Below, in pieces: positions 1-12,261 of a DNA stretch of 64,000 nt. A model generated the notes under the pieces. It saw only the letters and a program-made list of their open reading frames with translations, was not told the origin of the DNA and did not search any database. Position 1 is the stretch's first letter. Each line of letters starts with the position of its first letter. Source of the DNA: Plotosus lineatus. Taxonomy: Eukaryota; Chordata; Actinopteri; Siluriformes; Plotosidae. The stretch covers positions 49,248,580 to 49,312,579 of the forward strand of contig CM045729.1 of assembly GCA_024760905.1 (NCBI GenBank), in the 5' to 3' direction. The translations under genes and the position numbers were made by a program.

Positions 1-460
1 ACTAAGCTAAGAAGACCACATTAGCATTTCATTTTTTGCTATTCAAAAATAGAAGGCATGAGCAATCACTTCAAACAAAATCAAGTGGCATTGCTTTAAA
101 TTATAGTATTAAGTAAACTGTTTGCCACCCATTTCTAATATAATTACTGTCAATAGCAGGAAGAGGTGGCTGTTGTAAGTGAGCACCCGCCCAGGGACTT
201 TACCTAATGCCTGATCTGTCACATCAATGACGGGATCGCCGCACATCGAATGACAACAAAATTATAGCTGGGCTGGATATGGGGACAGAGGAGGCTGCCC
301 CAGTCACAAGCAATTGCTTTCTCTGAGCATGAAAGGGAGATTGTACAGAGTAAACACAGTAGTGACAGGACAGAGTTGAAAAGAGAGTGAGAGCTCAAGG
401 TTATTTGTGATTCATGGCAGGTAGTGGCTTATATTACAGTGTCAATAAAAATTTAATGGG
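1..460. promoter_or_regulatory. unique DNA, possible regulatory element at 190-300
   Basis: No gene seen. 190-300 holds CCTAATGCCTGATCTGTCAC, ATCAATGACGGGATCGCC and ACAAAATTATAGCTGGGC, an unusual CpG-containing patch in AT-rich DNA (CATCAATGAC resembles a PBX/HOX-type site). Weak evidence. Confidence 0.25.
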
Positions 461-534
461 AATGCATCTAAGATGGCGCTTAAGTTATTTATAAGTTGTT
501 TGCTGAATGCTATATTGAAATATGTATAAAATAT

Positions 535-540
<6 letters not shown>

Positions 541-622
<82 letters not shown>
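541..622. repeat. (AC)n-(AT)n microsatellite
   Basis: AC for about 30 bp then AT for about 50 bp. Confidence 0.95.
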
Positions 623-626
<4 letters not shown>

Positions 627-994
627 GTCATATTTTAAAATATTACTCACTTTTACAGAGCCAGATTTCTCCCAACTCCACTAATAATCTAAAATGAACA
701 TGAATTCTGGCTGCTGTGGTGTCCTGTGGCTGGGTCAAGGCCTGTCACAAGGCATCAGGCAGCTCTTTGGAAAAAGAACATGGGAGGTGGCCTGGCATTG
801 GTTGTGCGGACAGTTGTGGCTTTTAAAGTCTTATTAGCTTGAGTGGATCAGAGCCAGACCTGCATCATCCCCCGAGACACACTCCTACACCGCTCATTAT
901 TGATGTCCTTTTAGGTCCTCTGCTCAGGTGTCACTCATGTCCCTGTCTGAGCTGCTTTGGCTTAGTACAGGAGCCAGATTTACTTGCACATGCG

Positions 995-1001
<7 letters not shown>

Positions 1002-1043
<42 letters not shown>

Positions 1044-1046
1044 ACA
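1002..1046. repeat. (CA)n microsatellite
   Basis: About 22 CA units. Confidence 0.95.
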
Positions 1047-2269
1047 GTGAAAGTAATGTGAGGTCACTAACTGTTCAATGACCCTCACTGCGCAATTATA
1101 TTGCTGATTTGATTGCTGAAAATTTAAATCTGTGAATAATAAAAATATTTTACCTGCCATCATTTTATACTTTTAGAAAGTTCTGATCTTTAGAACACCA
1201 ACACTACTCACCCAGCACCCCTAAAAATGTATGCTTTACCTTTTGAATGGAAATTATTTAAAATGATTGGACTCATTGTCACATTTTGTTTTATAATCTT
1301 ACCAATAATCCATATACTACCATATAATCCATATTCTTTATTTTATTGTTATTATTTGTCTTGACAAGTCACAAATTCTGTTACCTACCTAAGTTAAAAC
1401 AAAGATTAATAAAACTAATGAGGAATCATTTCAACCATCCAAACATCAAGATATTTCTTTCTTCTATTGGACTTCCCTTAAATTGGAAAAATACAACAAC
1501 GGATTCATCTTCAGACCAGCTGGGATTTGCAAAATAGAGGGCCAACAAGAAAGATGAAGCATTCAGTCATTCTCATATTTTAATAAACCAGGCTTCTCTA
1601 AATTAAGAATATTCTCCAGTGCCAACAATGTACTGGCATACATTCTTCAATTCTTGATTCTCAAAGGAAACCCACTGAAAGGCAGTGCGATTTGTGTGCC
1701 GGCAGTGGAGTCCACCAGTATCACTGGAGAGTAATGCAATATTTGCTAATTTATCTCTCTACTCCAATAAATTGGACTGTAAATGAAACAATGACCATGT
1801 GGTACAAGTGCAAAAGCTTTAAATTCCAGGCCTTTGCATCTACAGTATGTTGGATGAATCATCTAAACTGTGATACATAAACGGAAATATGATCCAGTTC
1901 AAAGAGCCTTTCATTATTACTTAGTCCTGATGAATTGGACCAGTCAGTAAACATGCTTATAAATCTGAATGAGTGGGAAAGCTATGGAGTGAAATTGGCT
2001 GCTGAAAACATTCTGTGCTTTGTGAAGATTTCTTCAGAAACAAAAGATAATCAGTAACATACTGTCAACAACCAATCAGTTAATGTTGTTTACTCAGTAG
2101 CGTGTAAACTTTGCCATGCAATACTATCAGATAGCTGCATGTCAGATTCTCATCAAATTTGAAGAGCCAAAAAGTTTTTATGAAATTACATGAGAATAAA
2201 TAGCAATAATAGAAAATAATCTACATCAACACCTAAAAGAAAATTAGTCAAAATAGTAAAATGCTGGTT

Positions 2270-2553
2270 ACATGTAAGAGGTTTTGGAGACAAAGTCAGA
2301 GAGGCTAGATTGAGATGGTTTGGACATGTACAGAGGAGGGATAGTGAGTATATTGGTAGTCGGATACTGAGATTGGAACTACCAGGCAGAAGGCCGAGAG
2401 GAAGACCAAAGAGAAGATTTATGGATGTGGTGAAGGAGGACATGAAGGTAGTTAGTGTAAGAGAAGAAGATGCAGAGGATAGGGTGAGATGGAGGAAGAT
2501 GATTCGCTGTGGCGACCCCTGAAGGGAACAGCCGAAAGGAAAAGAAGAAGACG
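2270..2553 (+). mobile_element. RTE LINE, 5'-truncated copy
   Basis: Codes for the last 80 or so residues of the RTE protein (REARLRWFGHVQRRDSEYIG, GRRPRGRPKRRF, CGDP) and the tail GACCCCTGAAGGGAACAGCC with AAGAAG. Flanked by TAAAATGCTGGTT (2257-2269) and TAAACTGCTGGTT (2554-2566), a target-site duplication with one mismatch. Confidence 0.88.
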
Positions 2554-2942
2554 TAAACTGCTGGTTTTTAACTGTTTACAGCAGCAGTATTAATTTGCAG
2601 AGATGATTATCAAAAGCATATCCATCCATATGCTTATTTCTGTGGTGAGAACATTTAAAGGGAAGAACACACCATTCTGGCAGAAAGTAAACTCAATGTG
2701 TATTACTTTAAATACAAATAATGTTAAAATGCCCTCTCTGCCTCAGATGTGTGATTTTTCTGCTTACCCGTCCCATTTAAAACTATAAATATATATACAA
2801 AATAATGAAGAAAAATTGATGGATGAGAGGAGGATATATGAATGTTAGTTTTCATACATTATATGTGCACAATTTTAGAGAGATGCTTCACAGAACCATG
2901 CTGTACTATATATCAGCTTCAGATTAAATTCAGATTATGAGT

Positions 2943-3280
2943 TCAGTTCATTTTCTGTAACCCCTTAATCCTAATTAGGGTTGCAGGGAGGCTGGCACCC
3001 ATCCCAGCCAACTCCGAGCGAGGGCAAAGTACACACTGGACAGCTCGCCAGGCCATCGCAGGGCAGAAACACACTGACGGTTATGCAGCTACTCTTGTCG
3101 AAAGTCAGCAATGGTTCTTTTACATGCCTCACACCATAGACAGTGAGAGATATGGCCGGCCTTTGATAACCCAGTTAGCTGCACTGGGGGGACAGTGACA
3201 ACCTTGTGGAGAGTGGGACTCAAACCCCCAACCTTAGGATCAGTAATCCAGCGCCCTATACCACTAGGCCACTACTGCCC
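2943..3280 (-). mobile_element. SINE, head 1 (tRNA-like) with tail B
   Basis: Read on the minus strand it starts with a tRNA-like head (GGGCAGTAGTGGCCTAGTGG, later GGTTGGGGGTTTGAGTCCC resembling the pol III B box). A body of about 150 bp follows, then tail B (GTACACTTTGCCCTCGCTCG to AACTGAACT, including CCTAATTAGG). Exact 15-bp duplication ATTCAGATTATGAGT at 2928-2942 and 3281-3295. Confidence 0.9.
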
Positions 3281-3295
3281 ATTCAGATTATGAGT

Positions 3296-4058
3296 CTATA
3301 GCACTTCTAAGTTGCATAATATGTATGTACATGCTTTGCGGTCATTATAGTTCGCAACCTACAATACTTTCAAAATAAGAAGTTAATAGGCAAGGACTTG
3401 TCAAATGCAATAAAAGGCCATAATAAAGGCCAGTATGCTTTAAATTGGAATTTTGGGCTATAGTATAAAGGAATTAAAACATTAATGCCAAAACCCACAT
3501 TAATCAGGACACTGGTAATAGACAGCATAATATTTACCAGCACCTCAGCATACTGACAATATCTTATAGTCACAAATACCAAACCATGATGCTTTATAGC
3601 CACGACCCTTATGATGCATTAAAAAAGCGGAGTCTGGAGTTCAAGTACACATAGTTGTCAGCATACTATATTTGCCAACTGACTATGGCCAGGATTTCAA
3701 CAAGATCTTTTGCTAATTAAACAATAAAATTAAGCAGAAATTACACTATATTATCTTTTACTTTTAAGAATTCTCCTGATTTACTGGAAATTCAACCATG
3801 GTTATTTAGCCTTTGTTCAGATGTCTCATGAAGAATTTTACATAAAATTACTATTCTGAAGTTCTATTATTAGTTAAGGCTTATTTGGAATACAAAATAA
3901 CGAACAATACAAACATAGTGATAAATCTACTGAAGATCACTTGTACAATATCACTTGTCCATTGTTTACAGAATTTCAGCTCAATTCAAATAATGTGGTC
4001 ACCAAATTCCATCTGTGTACTAATAATGAGAAAATCATTATAGCAAATTATAAGCAAG
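3296..4058. other. intergenic, nothing recognised
   Basis: AT-rich DNA without repeats I recognise and without coding signal. Confidence 0.55.
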
Positions 4059-4059
4059 G

Positions 4060-4157
<98 letters not shown>

Positions 4158-4170
4158 TATATATACTAGT
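4059..4170. repeat. (TA)n microsatellite
   Basis: About 100 bp of nearly pure TA, ending next to the pogo-like end at 4178. Confidence 0.95.
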
Positions 4171-4177
4171 ATATACA

Positions 4178-4820
4178 GTCAGTCCCCTACTTACGAAGCC
4201 CCCTGGGTACGAAAATTCCGGGTTACGAAAACCATTTTCCTAAGTTTTCATCCCCTGTATACGAAAACAACCTCCTCTCACGAAAAGCGCCAAATGCGGC
4301 ATTCAAAATTCAAACACGCCAATCAAAATTTCACACGATGCGCGAGTTGCTCTCTCATTGGCTGTCTCCCAACATCCCCTCTGGCCTCCCATTGGCCAGG
4401 AGGCAGCTGACCTGTACCCATTACTGTACCCATACCTTTTGTCCGCCACATGCGTGAGGAGAATTGAAGAGGACTGTTGTCTTGTTTTTAGATAATTGCA
4501 GCGTTATATTTCATTATCGCCAAAACTCCTCTACAATCAGGACGACATTGGAGCAGAAGGAGACCTTAAAGCAGAAATACAGTAATGGAGGCGATTATTT
4601 CTGAACGATATTGAAGCAGAAGAAGCATGGAAACAGAGTGCTCCATGAAACAAGACCTCCAATCTCGCAAGGAAGAAAGTTAATATTGAATCAGGACCTC
4701 TGATCTTTCAAACAGGTACTGTGATTCTGCTTTAATTACAACAACCCCTCCATTTAAACATTTAAATAGAATTGTTCCATCAGCTGTGCATTGCGTGTGG
4801 GCGGAGCCATAGAGACATAG

Positions 4821-4861
<41 letters not shown>

Positions 4862-4875
4862 TGTGTGTGTGTGTA

Positions 4876-4921
<46 letters not shown>

Positions 4922-5200
4922 AGAGAGAGAGAGAAAGAGAGACTGCCTACAGAGTCAGTCAGAGATGAAAGGAAGCTTAACTCTTTAGTTTTTAGTTTAG
5001 TTTTTAAGTTGTTTAATTCAGTAAATGTTCAATAAATGTGGCGCGATCGCCGAATGTGAGCAAAATGCGACTCATCTGGATCTACGATCCTTCAAGGAAT
5101 CCAGTTAAAGTTGAGTTTGGACCTCCGATCTGTCAAGCAGGGAATGCGCTTTGAATTCCCCATCTTAAAGTGCTCCAGCATCCTGCATGTGGGCATATTC
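4178..5200. mobile_element. pogo-like DNA transposon end and interior (one end only)
   Basis: TA followed by CAGTCAGTCCCCTACTTACG and a run of related TACGAAAA motifs looks like a pogo/Tigger-type terminal region. No matching inverted end is found downstream before 5239. The interior holds a (GT)n-(GA)n tract at 4824-4936 and two similar stretches, GGACCTCTGATCTTTCAAAC (4696) and GGACCTCCGATCTGTCAAGC (5119), hinting at an internal duplication. Whether all of 4500-5200 belongs to the element is uncertain. Confidence 0.5.
4824..4936. repeat. (GT)n-(GA)n microsatellite
   Basis: GT with TATG interruptions, then GA. Confidence 0.95.
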
Positions 5201-5238
5201 TGTATGTGTATTTGGTAAGTGTATTCTGTATATGTGGT

Positions 5239-5651
5239 AGGCCTCCGTCAGTCCCGAAGGACTATGGCTGCGCTCTGGCTGGTATCCCGGCTGGTGATAC
5301 CCCCCAATGCGTAGAGCCTGGGTAGGGAGTAATGAGGGACAGGCTGTTACCCAAGCAGCAAGTCCCCTCCCCCCGTCTCGGTGCCACCGGAAGGATCCAA
5401 TGAAAAGGCAAATGCCGATACGACTGGGTTCCAGTGCCGCTGCAGGAGAGAATCTACGGTCAATTTAGAACGGCCAATTAACCTACAGTGCACGTCTTTG
5501 GATTGCGGGAGGAAACCGGAGCACCCGGAGGAAACCCGCACAAGCACGGGGAGAACATGCAAACTCCACACAGAAACGCCCAGGCCGGGAATCGAACCCA
5601 GACCTTCTTGCTGTGAGGCGGACGTGCTAACTACTATGCCACTGTGCGGCC

Positions 5652-5652
<1 letters not shown>
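5239..5652 (-). mobile_element. SINE, head 2 (tRNA-like) with tail D
   Basis: Minus strand: head 2 (GGCCGCACAGTGGCATAGTA with a GGTTCGATTCC-like B box), the shared core (GAGTTTGCATGTTCTCCCCG, CCTCCCGCAATCC) and then a distinct tail ending CATAGTCCTTCGGGACTGAC. A second copy with the same tail is at 28599-28985. Confidence 0.85.

Positions 5653-5653
<1 letters not shown>

Positions 5654-5740
<87 letters not shown>
5654..5740. repeat. (AT)n microsatellite
   Basis: AT run between a SINE head (5652) and a MITE (5747). Confidence 0.95.
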
Positions 5741-5746
<6 letters not shown>

Positions 5747-6228
5747 CAGGGATCCCCTGCTACTTCATGCTTCATTTCGTGCGGCTTCAGTGCATCACAG
5801 TTTTTGTTTAAAATATATTTGTCGAATTAAAAAAATAAGGAAATTAAGGAAGAATAGGGGGGAAAAGTTAAGTAAAATGCTGCAAAACAAGCCCAATTAT
5901 GCAAAAAAACCCCAAACAAACAAAAACAAAAAAACAACCCAAAACCTCCCATCAAAACTACCTACATTTTTATGTGATGTGTGCATCTTTGTGCGCGTGC
6001 GTCTGTATGTGTGTGTATTTACATCTTATTCACATCTTCCGCATTATTCTTGAATGTTTAATTGTTATTATAAGCATTTATAGCATTGAATATGTATTTA
6101 TTGATATTATGTACACATATACATGTATGTATACATCAGTCGGGGGGGGGGGTGATCCTACTTCACAGTATTCGACGGTCGCGGGGAGATCTCGGTCCCA
6201 ATTAACCGTGGAAAGTGAGGGAGCCCTG
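5747..6228 (+). mobile_element. pogo/Tigger-like MITE, copy 1
   Basis: Ends CAGGGATCCCC and GGGAGCCCTG form terminal inverted repeats. The AT-rich interior (AAAACAAGCCCAATTATGC, TTGAATGTTTAATTGTTATT) is shared with five other copies. It directly follows a long (AT)n tract, so the TA target duplication cannot be judged. Confidence 0.8.
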
Positions 6229-6500
6229 TGGGCTTTTTACACAGAAGCCTAGTGGCTCATCAGGCCGGTGTTTATTCCCAGTTTCTGTAGCATGAAGCGA
6301 CCAGGAGTTCAACTCCACCTGGATGGGTCAATCGCAGGTTACCTTCACAATATATTTTTACTGGTACCCATTTATACTGCTGGGTGAACAGAGGCACACT
6401 TGTGGTTAAGACCTTGCCCAGGGGTCTTTGCACAGTGGGGGTCTTACTGGGATTTGAACACACAACCTCCCAATCATGAGCATAGCAGCATATAAGAGCT
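6229..6500 (-). mobile_element. SINE, head 3 (tRNA-like), decayed
   Basis: Contains the family core on the minus strand: head GGTTGTGTGTTCAAATCCC, then CCTGGGCAAGG, TATAAATGGGTACCAG, GGATGGG-type tail and TGATGAGCCACTAGGC. It abuts the MITE at 6228 with no gap. Confidence 0.78.
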
Positions 6501-6984
6501 GTGCTTTTTTTTAAATTTGAGAACCCATATGGCATGATAAGCCTGCTTTGGATTTCAGCAGCAGTTTCCATTTGCTGAGCCACATGTTACATCCAACAAT
6601 GTTTAGTCATTACCTGCTCTGACATCTGATTTCCACATCCTAATTATTTAAAGTGCTTTGAAAAAGCAAAGCCATCACTGAAAATTGGGAAACAAGGAAA
6701 GAAATCTTTGTTCATTTTAAGAGCTAATTTGAACTTAATTCATTATTCCTCAGGTCCCTGAATGTTTTTTCTAATAGTAATATATCACATACTACACAAG
6801 CAAAGTGACCTGTGATACTGGTCTGGCATGACAACTGAATTACCGAACAAATAAGAAAAACCACAGTACTAGGCATCACATAACAAAATTACTAAACAAA
6901 TCAGAAATATCTCAGTCATGAAATTTGGTTCCTTTGATACTTATCTTGTTATCATTTCTATAAATGTCAATAAATGGCTTTACA

Positions 6985-7260
6985 GTGGCATGACTGTTTG
7001 AAAGGGTTTCATGGTGGCATATCGATGAGTATACAGTACTGCAGTTTCTCCTCACAGTTCAAAGACCTGCATAGTAGGCAAATGAGCAGTTTCAAAATAC
7101 CCCAAGGTGTGAGTGTGAATGGTTGCATTTGTGCTCGCATTGTGATGATCTGGCAAGCTTTTCAGGGTGTACCCCACCTTTACCCAGTGTCAGTTGGGAT
7201 AGGCTCCAGCTTCCCCTCACTACCAAAAATCCTTCAGCATCTTGGTGAGTGATTGAGTGA
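6985..7260 (+). mobile_element. old SINE (head 2 type) with tail B
   Basis: Diverged copy: CTCACAGTTCAAAGACCTGC, GGTGTGAGTGTGAATGGTTG and CAGGGTGTACCCCACCTTTA, AGTTGGGATAGGCTCCAGC mark the core and tail of the head 2 family. Degenerate head. Confidence 0.65.
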
Positions 7261-7795
7261 AGAATGTTAGAACCTTGAAAACTTGAAATGTTTTCGAGGC
7301 CGTAGGCAACATATACACAGAGCCATTTCAACAGGCATACTAAGCAATTGCCTAAAGCCTCGACTGGGGGGGGGGCAAAAGAGAGCTGATAGAGCTATAC
7401 AGCACTGACACCTGGTCTGCTGTAAACTGTAGCAAACAACACAACTTTTATATTCAGTACCAAGTAAAGGGGATCCCACTACTGTACTGTACTTGAGTCA
7501 AAGAGTCTGAAGCAATGCATGTCGGTGCCAGCAGGCGGCAGCATAAGTGGCACGAGTAGCAGAGTTGATAGCAAATAAACATAAAAAAACAAAAATACAA
7601 ATGTATCTCATATAGAAATATAGTATATTATATATATTTATATATTATATTATAGTATATTATTAATATCCAGCTTAGGGCTGATTTTATTATGCAATTT
7701 CAATAGTGTTTGGTAAAGAGACAAATATTTTTTGGGCGTGGGTTGTTTGATGAAACACTGTTGGGGATTTTAAATGTCATTATTATTTTATTTTG

Positions 7796-7974
7796 CTGGT
7801 GTTCTATCTGTGAGACAGCACAGAGGGAAGAACGTCTTGGGTTCAAGTCCCGGGCTTGGGCATTTCTGTGGGAAGTTTGCATGCTCTCCCTTGCTTCAGT
7901 GGGTACTGTACTCCAGTTTCCTTCCACAATCTGAAGACCTGCACATTAGGCTAATTGGCTTTTCCAAATTGCCC

Positions 7975-8047
<73 letters not shown>

Positions 8048-8165
8048 TGTGTGTGTGTGTGTGTGCATGCGTGCAGGGGCCCAACAATGGTCTGATGACC
8101 TGTTCAAGGTGTGTCCCCAATATTGGCTGAAATAGGCTCCCAAGCATTTTGGCAAAGAGTAAACG
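7796..8165 (+). mobile_element. old SINE (head 2 type) with (GT)n expanded inside
   Basis: Head remnant with GGGTTCAAGTCCCGGGC (B-box-like), core GTTTGCATGCTCTCC and TTAGGCTAATTGGCTTTTCC. A (GT)n tract (7982-8064) replaces the GTGTGAGTGTGAATGGTTGT segment, then the tail resumes. The microsatellite probably grew from the TG-rich segment native to the SINE. Confidence 0.65.
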
Positions 8166-8190
8166 AGTGACAGTGTTTTATTTGTGTGAT

Positions 8191-8526
8191 CCATTCATTT
8201 TCTGAACCGCTTAATTCTATTGAGGGGTGTGGGGAGTCTGGGTGCCCATTTCAGCTAACTCTGGAAGAGGCCAGAGTCCACCTTGGACAGCTCACCAGGC
8301 CATTGCAGGGCAGAAACACACTGACAATTATGTAGCCTAATCTTTACAAAAGTCAGCAATGGTTCTTTTATATTAATCTCTCCATTGATAGTGACAGAGA
8401 TGGCTGGCCTTTGATAACCAAATTAGCTGTACTGGGTGGGACAGCAATGGAAAGTGGTCATAAATGGGCTTGAACCCCCAGCCTTAGGATCGGTGATCCA
8501 GCATCTTACCCCCAGGACTCAACTCG
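8191..8526 (-). mobile_element. SINE, head 1 with tail B, diverged
   Basis: Tail B begins near CCATTCATTTTCTGAACCGC and the head lies near 8480-8526 with GATCGGTGATCCAGC. Many substitutions mark an old copy. Confidence 0.75.
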
Positions 8527-8591
8527 CACTATTTGCATGATGTGTATTTAAAGATATGAAACATATTTAAAGATGAGGCAAGTGTACTGTA

Positions 8592-8593
<2 letters not shown>

Positions 8594-8662
<69 letters not shown>
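8594..8662. repeat. (GT)n microsatellite
   Basis: Pure GT, about 34 units. Confidence 0.95.
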
Positions 8663-8663
<1 letters not shown>

Positions 8664-10445
8664 TATGCGTGTCTCTATATCCCTGTTTGCCTAGGGACCC
8701 CAAAGTCATTAGTGACAATTCTGTATATGTATATGCATCATAATTGGTTTGTTAATAATAGGCTTTGTATGGCTGCCACATTGCAACGCATCGATGTGGA
8801 TTATTTCTTGGTATCATACTGTAGTATGGCTCTTATATCAAGGAGAAAAGAGAGAAGAAAATGGCTAATGTCCCAACTAAAGCATCTTTTATCACCAGCT
8901 TCAGGCCTGTTAGCGACTGCTTAGTTTGTTGCCAGTCCCTTTAAATATTCAGTGAACTATATGATCCGTGGAGTGCAGCTGGGCTTTGCGACCATTTTGT
9001 TCTTTCTGCTGCCATACACTCACAGACGTCTACAAGTGAAGAATATCAGCCACTGTCCCCTGCTAGTCCCTGGGCATTAAAAATTCAGGATAACTCTACT
9101 TTTTAAGCCATTTCTGATGAAAAGTGCAGAGGAATGAAACTGACTTATGCCAAATGAATATCACTGGATTGCTGTGATTTCACCTCTAATGTTTGTAGGT
9201 TTGAAATGATTCATAAAAGATTGATTTTTGCTTGCAGCATGAAGCATGCCCATCCACACCCCACCCCCACCTCCCCACCCCTTCAGAGCTTTCGGAGAAT
9301 TTCTACATATTTGGGCCGAGGTAAATTGAGATAGGACCCTGAGCCTCTGGGCTGCTCAGATTAAGCATGCTCCCTCGCTACAAGCAGAAATATTCAGTAA
9401 CTCAAAGATGATTTTGAAAAAGTCTTTGTTTTAGCAAAATATGACTTGTCTTAAGGTCAACAATTATGGCAAAATAGCATTTATAAACAACTATATTTTT
9501 AACTGTAATGATGCATTTACATATGTATATAGTATATAAATATATCATATGCATATGCACAGAAACATACTACTTACTCTGAACATCATCTGGACATATT
9601 AGTACGTATTTGATATGCAGATTTGTAATTTCCCCATCAAAACCTTATTCATGGTTGTAAAAGTGCCAAAAGGAGCAGAGAGCCAAAATAAGAGAGCGTA
9701 AACAATATCAGGGTTGGGAGACATCTTGATTTAACTAGCTGAGCATAGCAGCAGGCCAGAATGCCTGACTCAGTTAAAACGCAACAGCAGGTGAAAGGCC
9801 CTCAGCTCAGCTTCTAAACTAAAAACATCTCATTCTGTTAAATATTATGATGTTTAGAGGCTCACTGTTACTTTTCACAAGATACAAATTTAGCTCACAG
9901 GATAATGACCGGGTAGGAAAGAGTACAATTACACCTTCCCACAGCAATCATATGTTTTAACCCTGTGGGATTAGTCTTGGATGAACATGCTCGAATAGAC
10001 TTTTTTAAAGCTTATAGAGGATTTGTCTACAGTACATATTCTCAATAATATCGCAATAAAATAGAGAGTCCTTGTTCTCAGCTTATAAAAGCAAGCCCTG
10101 AGCCAATTTCTCTGAACTGGGTAGTGTGCCTATCTCCTCCTCCCCATGGCAAAGTGAAATGGAATTGCCTCTCACATTCAAAGACAGCTCAGTGAAGGTG
10201 ATAATAGAGCTACTCCCTGCTGTCTACAGTCAGGAAATAGGAAAGTGGCATATGGGGCCAGGAACCAAACAGAACAGGAACTGCAGCCTGGCAAGAGTGG
10301 AAAGCAAAGGAAAGGTTAATGATCATTCTTGAATTCTAGCGGGAGAAAGTCGACGTGAAGTTGTAGAGAGTGGGTGTAAAGGCATAAAAAACATGTTTGA
10401 ATGACTTACCTTCATGCACACTTGCCGTAAACACTTTTTATATAG

Positions 10446-10476
<31 letters not shown>

Positions 10477-11316
10477 ATGTGAACTCCTGCAAGTGACATC
10501 AATTTCATATGAAGGCTCATATAAAGAAAATTGTACTGCAGAAACGTTGAATCTCATCATATTGTTCAGTTCCAACTATTCGCTACACGTTACAGCATAT
10601 TTCCTCATTACCCTGCAGGTTAGTTACACATTTAATAATATAATAAGATGGCAAAGTTCTTACCCTATGCAATCTAAATCAGTAATATATTGACTGACTT
10701 CTATAAACAGTCTTATTCCATCTATACAGAAGGAATCACCTTCCCAGGCATTGCCACTCGGCCCTGCTTCTAGTCTGCAAGCCAACACACATCCTGGAGC
10801 AATGCCACAATGAAAAGGAGAGACCAAGCTCAGAAACATTGCTCCAAACCAGGCTGACAGACTAGCAGGAGTCAGGCGTGGGAGAAAAAAAAAGAAAGGG
10901 AAAAAAAAAAAAAAAAAACAATAGGCATGGATGATAAAATTGGCTCTTGCGCCAAGCAAACGTGCAAGCATTAAAATTAGAGCTGGGCATGTGACCTGGA
11001 TGAAGTGCTAACATTAAGCAAAGGGTATTAGCAGCCAGAGAAACTCGCTTTCAATTCTTCACCTGGCTACCACACCTTGGCCAAGGCGGTTTGTACCCAC
11101 TCAGCGCTCATGCCTTGCGACCAGGCCTTTAAATATCAATTAAACTAGCAGTGGGATTAGCCACTTCATCATGAAGCAATTTGCACTGTGTCGCTCTCCG
11201 CTGTGCCTGTGTTCACATTTATTTGAGGTTTTTTTTATCCATGGTCAATGAGAAAGGTATTTGAAGAAACATATAACAACTGTTGAAGGACAGAGAGTTT
11301 GGGGATCACACCCCCA

Positions 11317-11319
<3 letters not shown>

Positions 11320-11381
<62 letters not shown>
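11320..11381. repeat. (GA)n microsatellite
   Basis: About 31 GA units. Confidence 0.95.
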
Positions 11382-11384
<3 letters not shown>

Positions 11385-11702
11385 CCTATCATGCAAAATT
11401 GGAGAGGTCGGAGCAAAAAGGGAAATCAGATTTTCATTACAAGCAGGACACGGTGATTACCATCAAATAAATAAAATCAAATAAAATGTAAGAGATGGTT
11501 GTCCAAAGTTTATGCAACAATGGATATGTGTTTTTTTTTTATTTGCTCTATTTCATATTGAAGTGATTTAATTTTTCTCATCAATTCAATTGTACGTGAG
11601 CATTGTATTGTGAATTCAGATTACATGCAGAAGAACACTTCTATAATATCATTATATACTCCTCCAACATGCCTGGTCAACAAACACCCATGTTAACATC
11701 TG

Positions 11703-11703
<1 letters not shown>

Positions 11704-11760
<57 letters not shown>
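11704..11760. repeat. (CA)n microsatellite
   Basis: About 28 CA units. Confidence 0.95.
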
Positions 11761-11761
<1 letters not shown>

Positions 11762-12261
11762 TAATACTGCCCTTGTAAGGACAATCAATGTGCAGCTAAT
11801 TCCTGCTAAGACTATACCCATGCTTAACCCAAATCTTGTGGGGGGCTTTTATATTGCCTTTTGTGTGCGCCACATGGAAAGTACTGTGACGAGCTGATTT
11901 TATTTCCACAGGAAATAGTGTGTGCTTCTGAGTTGTTAGTCGATAAGGGCGCACTTGGTCCTACTGTCAGTAACAATCATGTGACAATCAGTAACAATAT
12001 TCATGTTATTACAAGACTATTGAGAATTTATGGAAACTGTACCAAAGTAAAATAACCTTATGCTAGTTGTTAAATTTACATAGGCAGGAACTTTCCCGAC
12101 GGGTCCAATGCTGCCATCTAATTGTATAATTATAGGTTTATGTTTGTCTACAAATTGGACAGAGCATGCGTGTGTTCGAAGAAGTAAGGTATACAACCCC
12201 GAAGGTAGTTTTAAATTCAAATTTCTCGACTAATAATACCGTAATTAATGGCATGACATTA

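Larger units (their letters stand above)
461..2256. other. intergenic, no gene seen
   Basis: AT-rich unique DNA with the two microsatellites at 541 and 1002. Short open frames have no recognisable domain or splice context. Confidence 0.6.
8663..12261. other. intergenic, microsatellites and unique DNA
   Basis: Mostly unique. 8910-9130, 9650-9830 and 10960-11200 are smooth, repeat-free stretches that could be regulatory. Short open frames lack support. A poly-A run is at 10902-10918. Confidence 0.5.

Noticed and set aside
3370..3603. 77-codon minus frame with hydrophobic stretches
   Set aside because: No homology recognised, AT-rich intergenic DNA, no splice context; likely chance.
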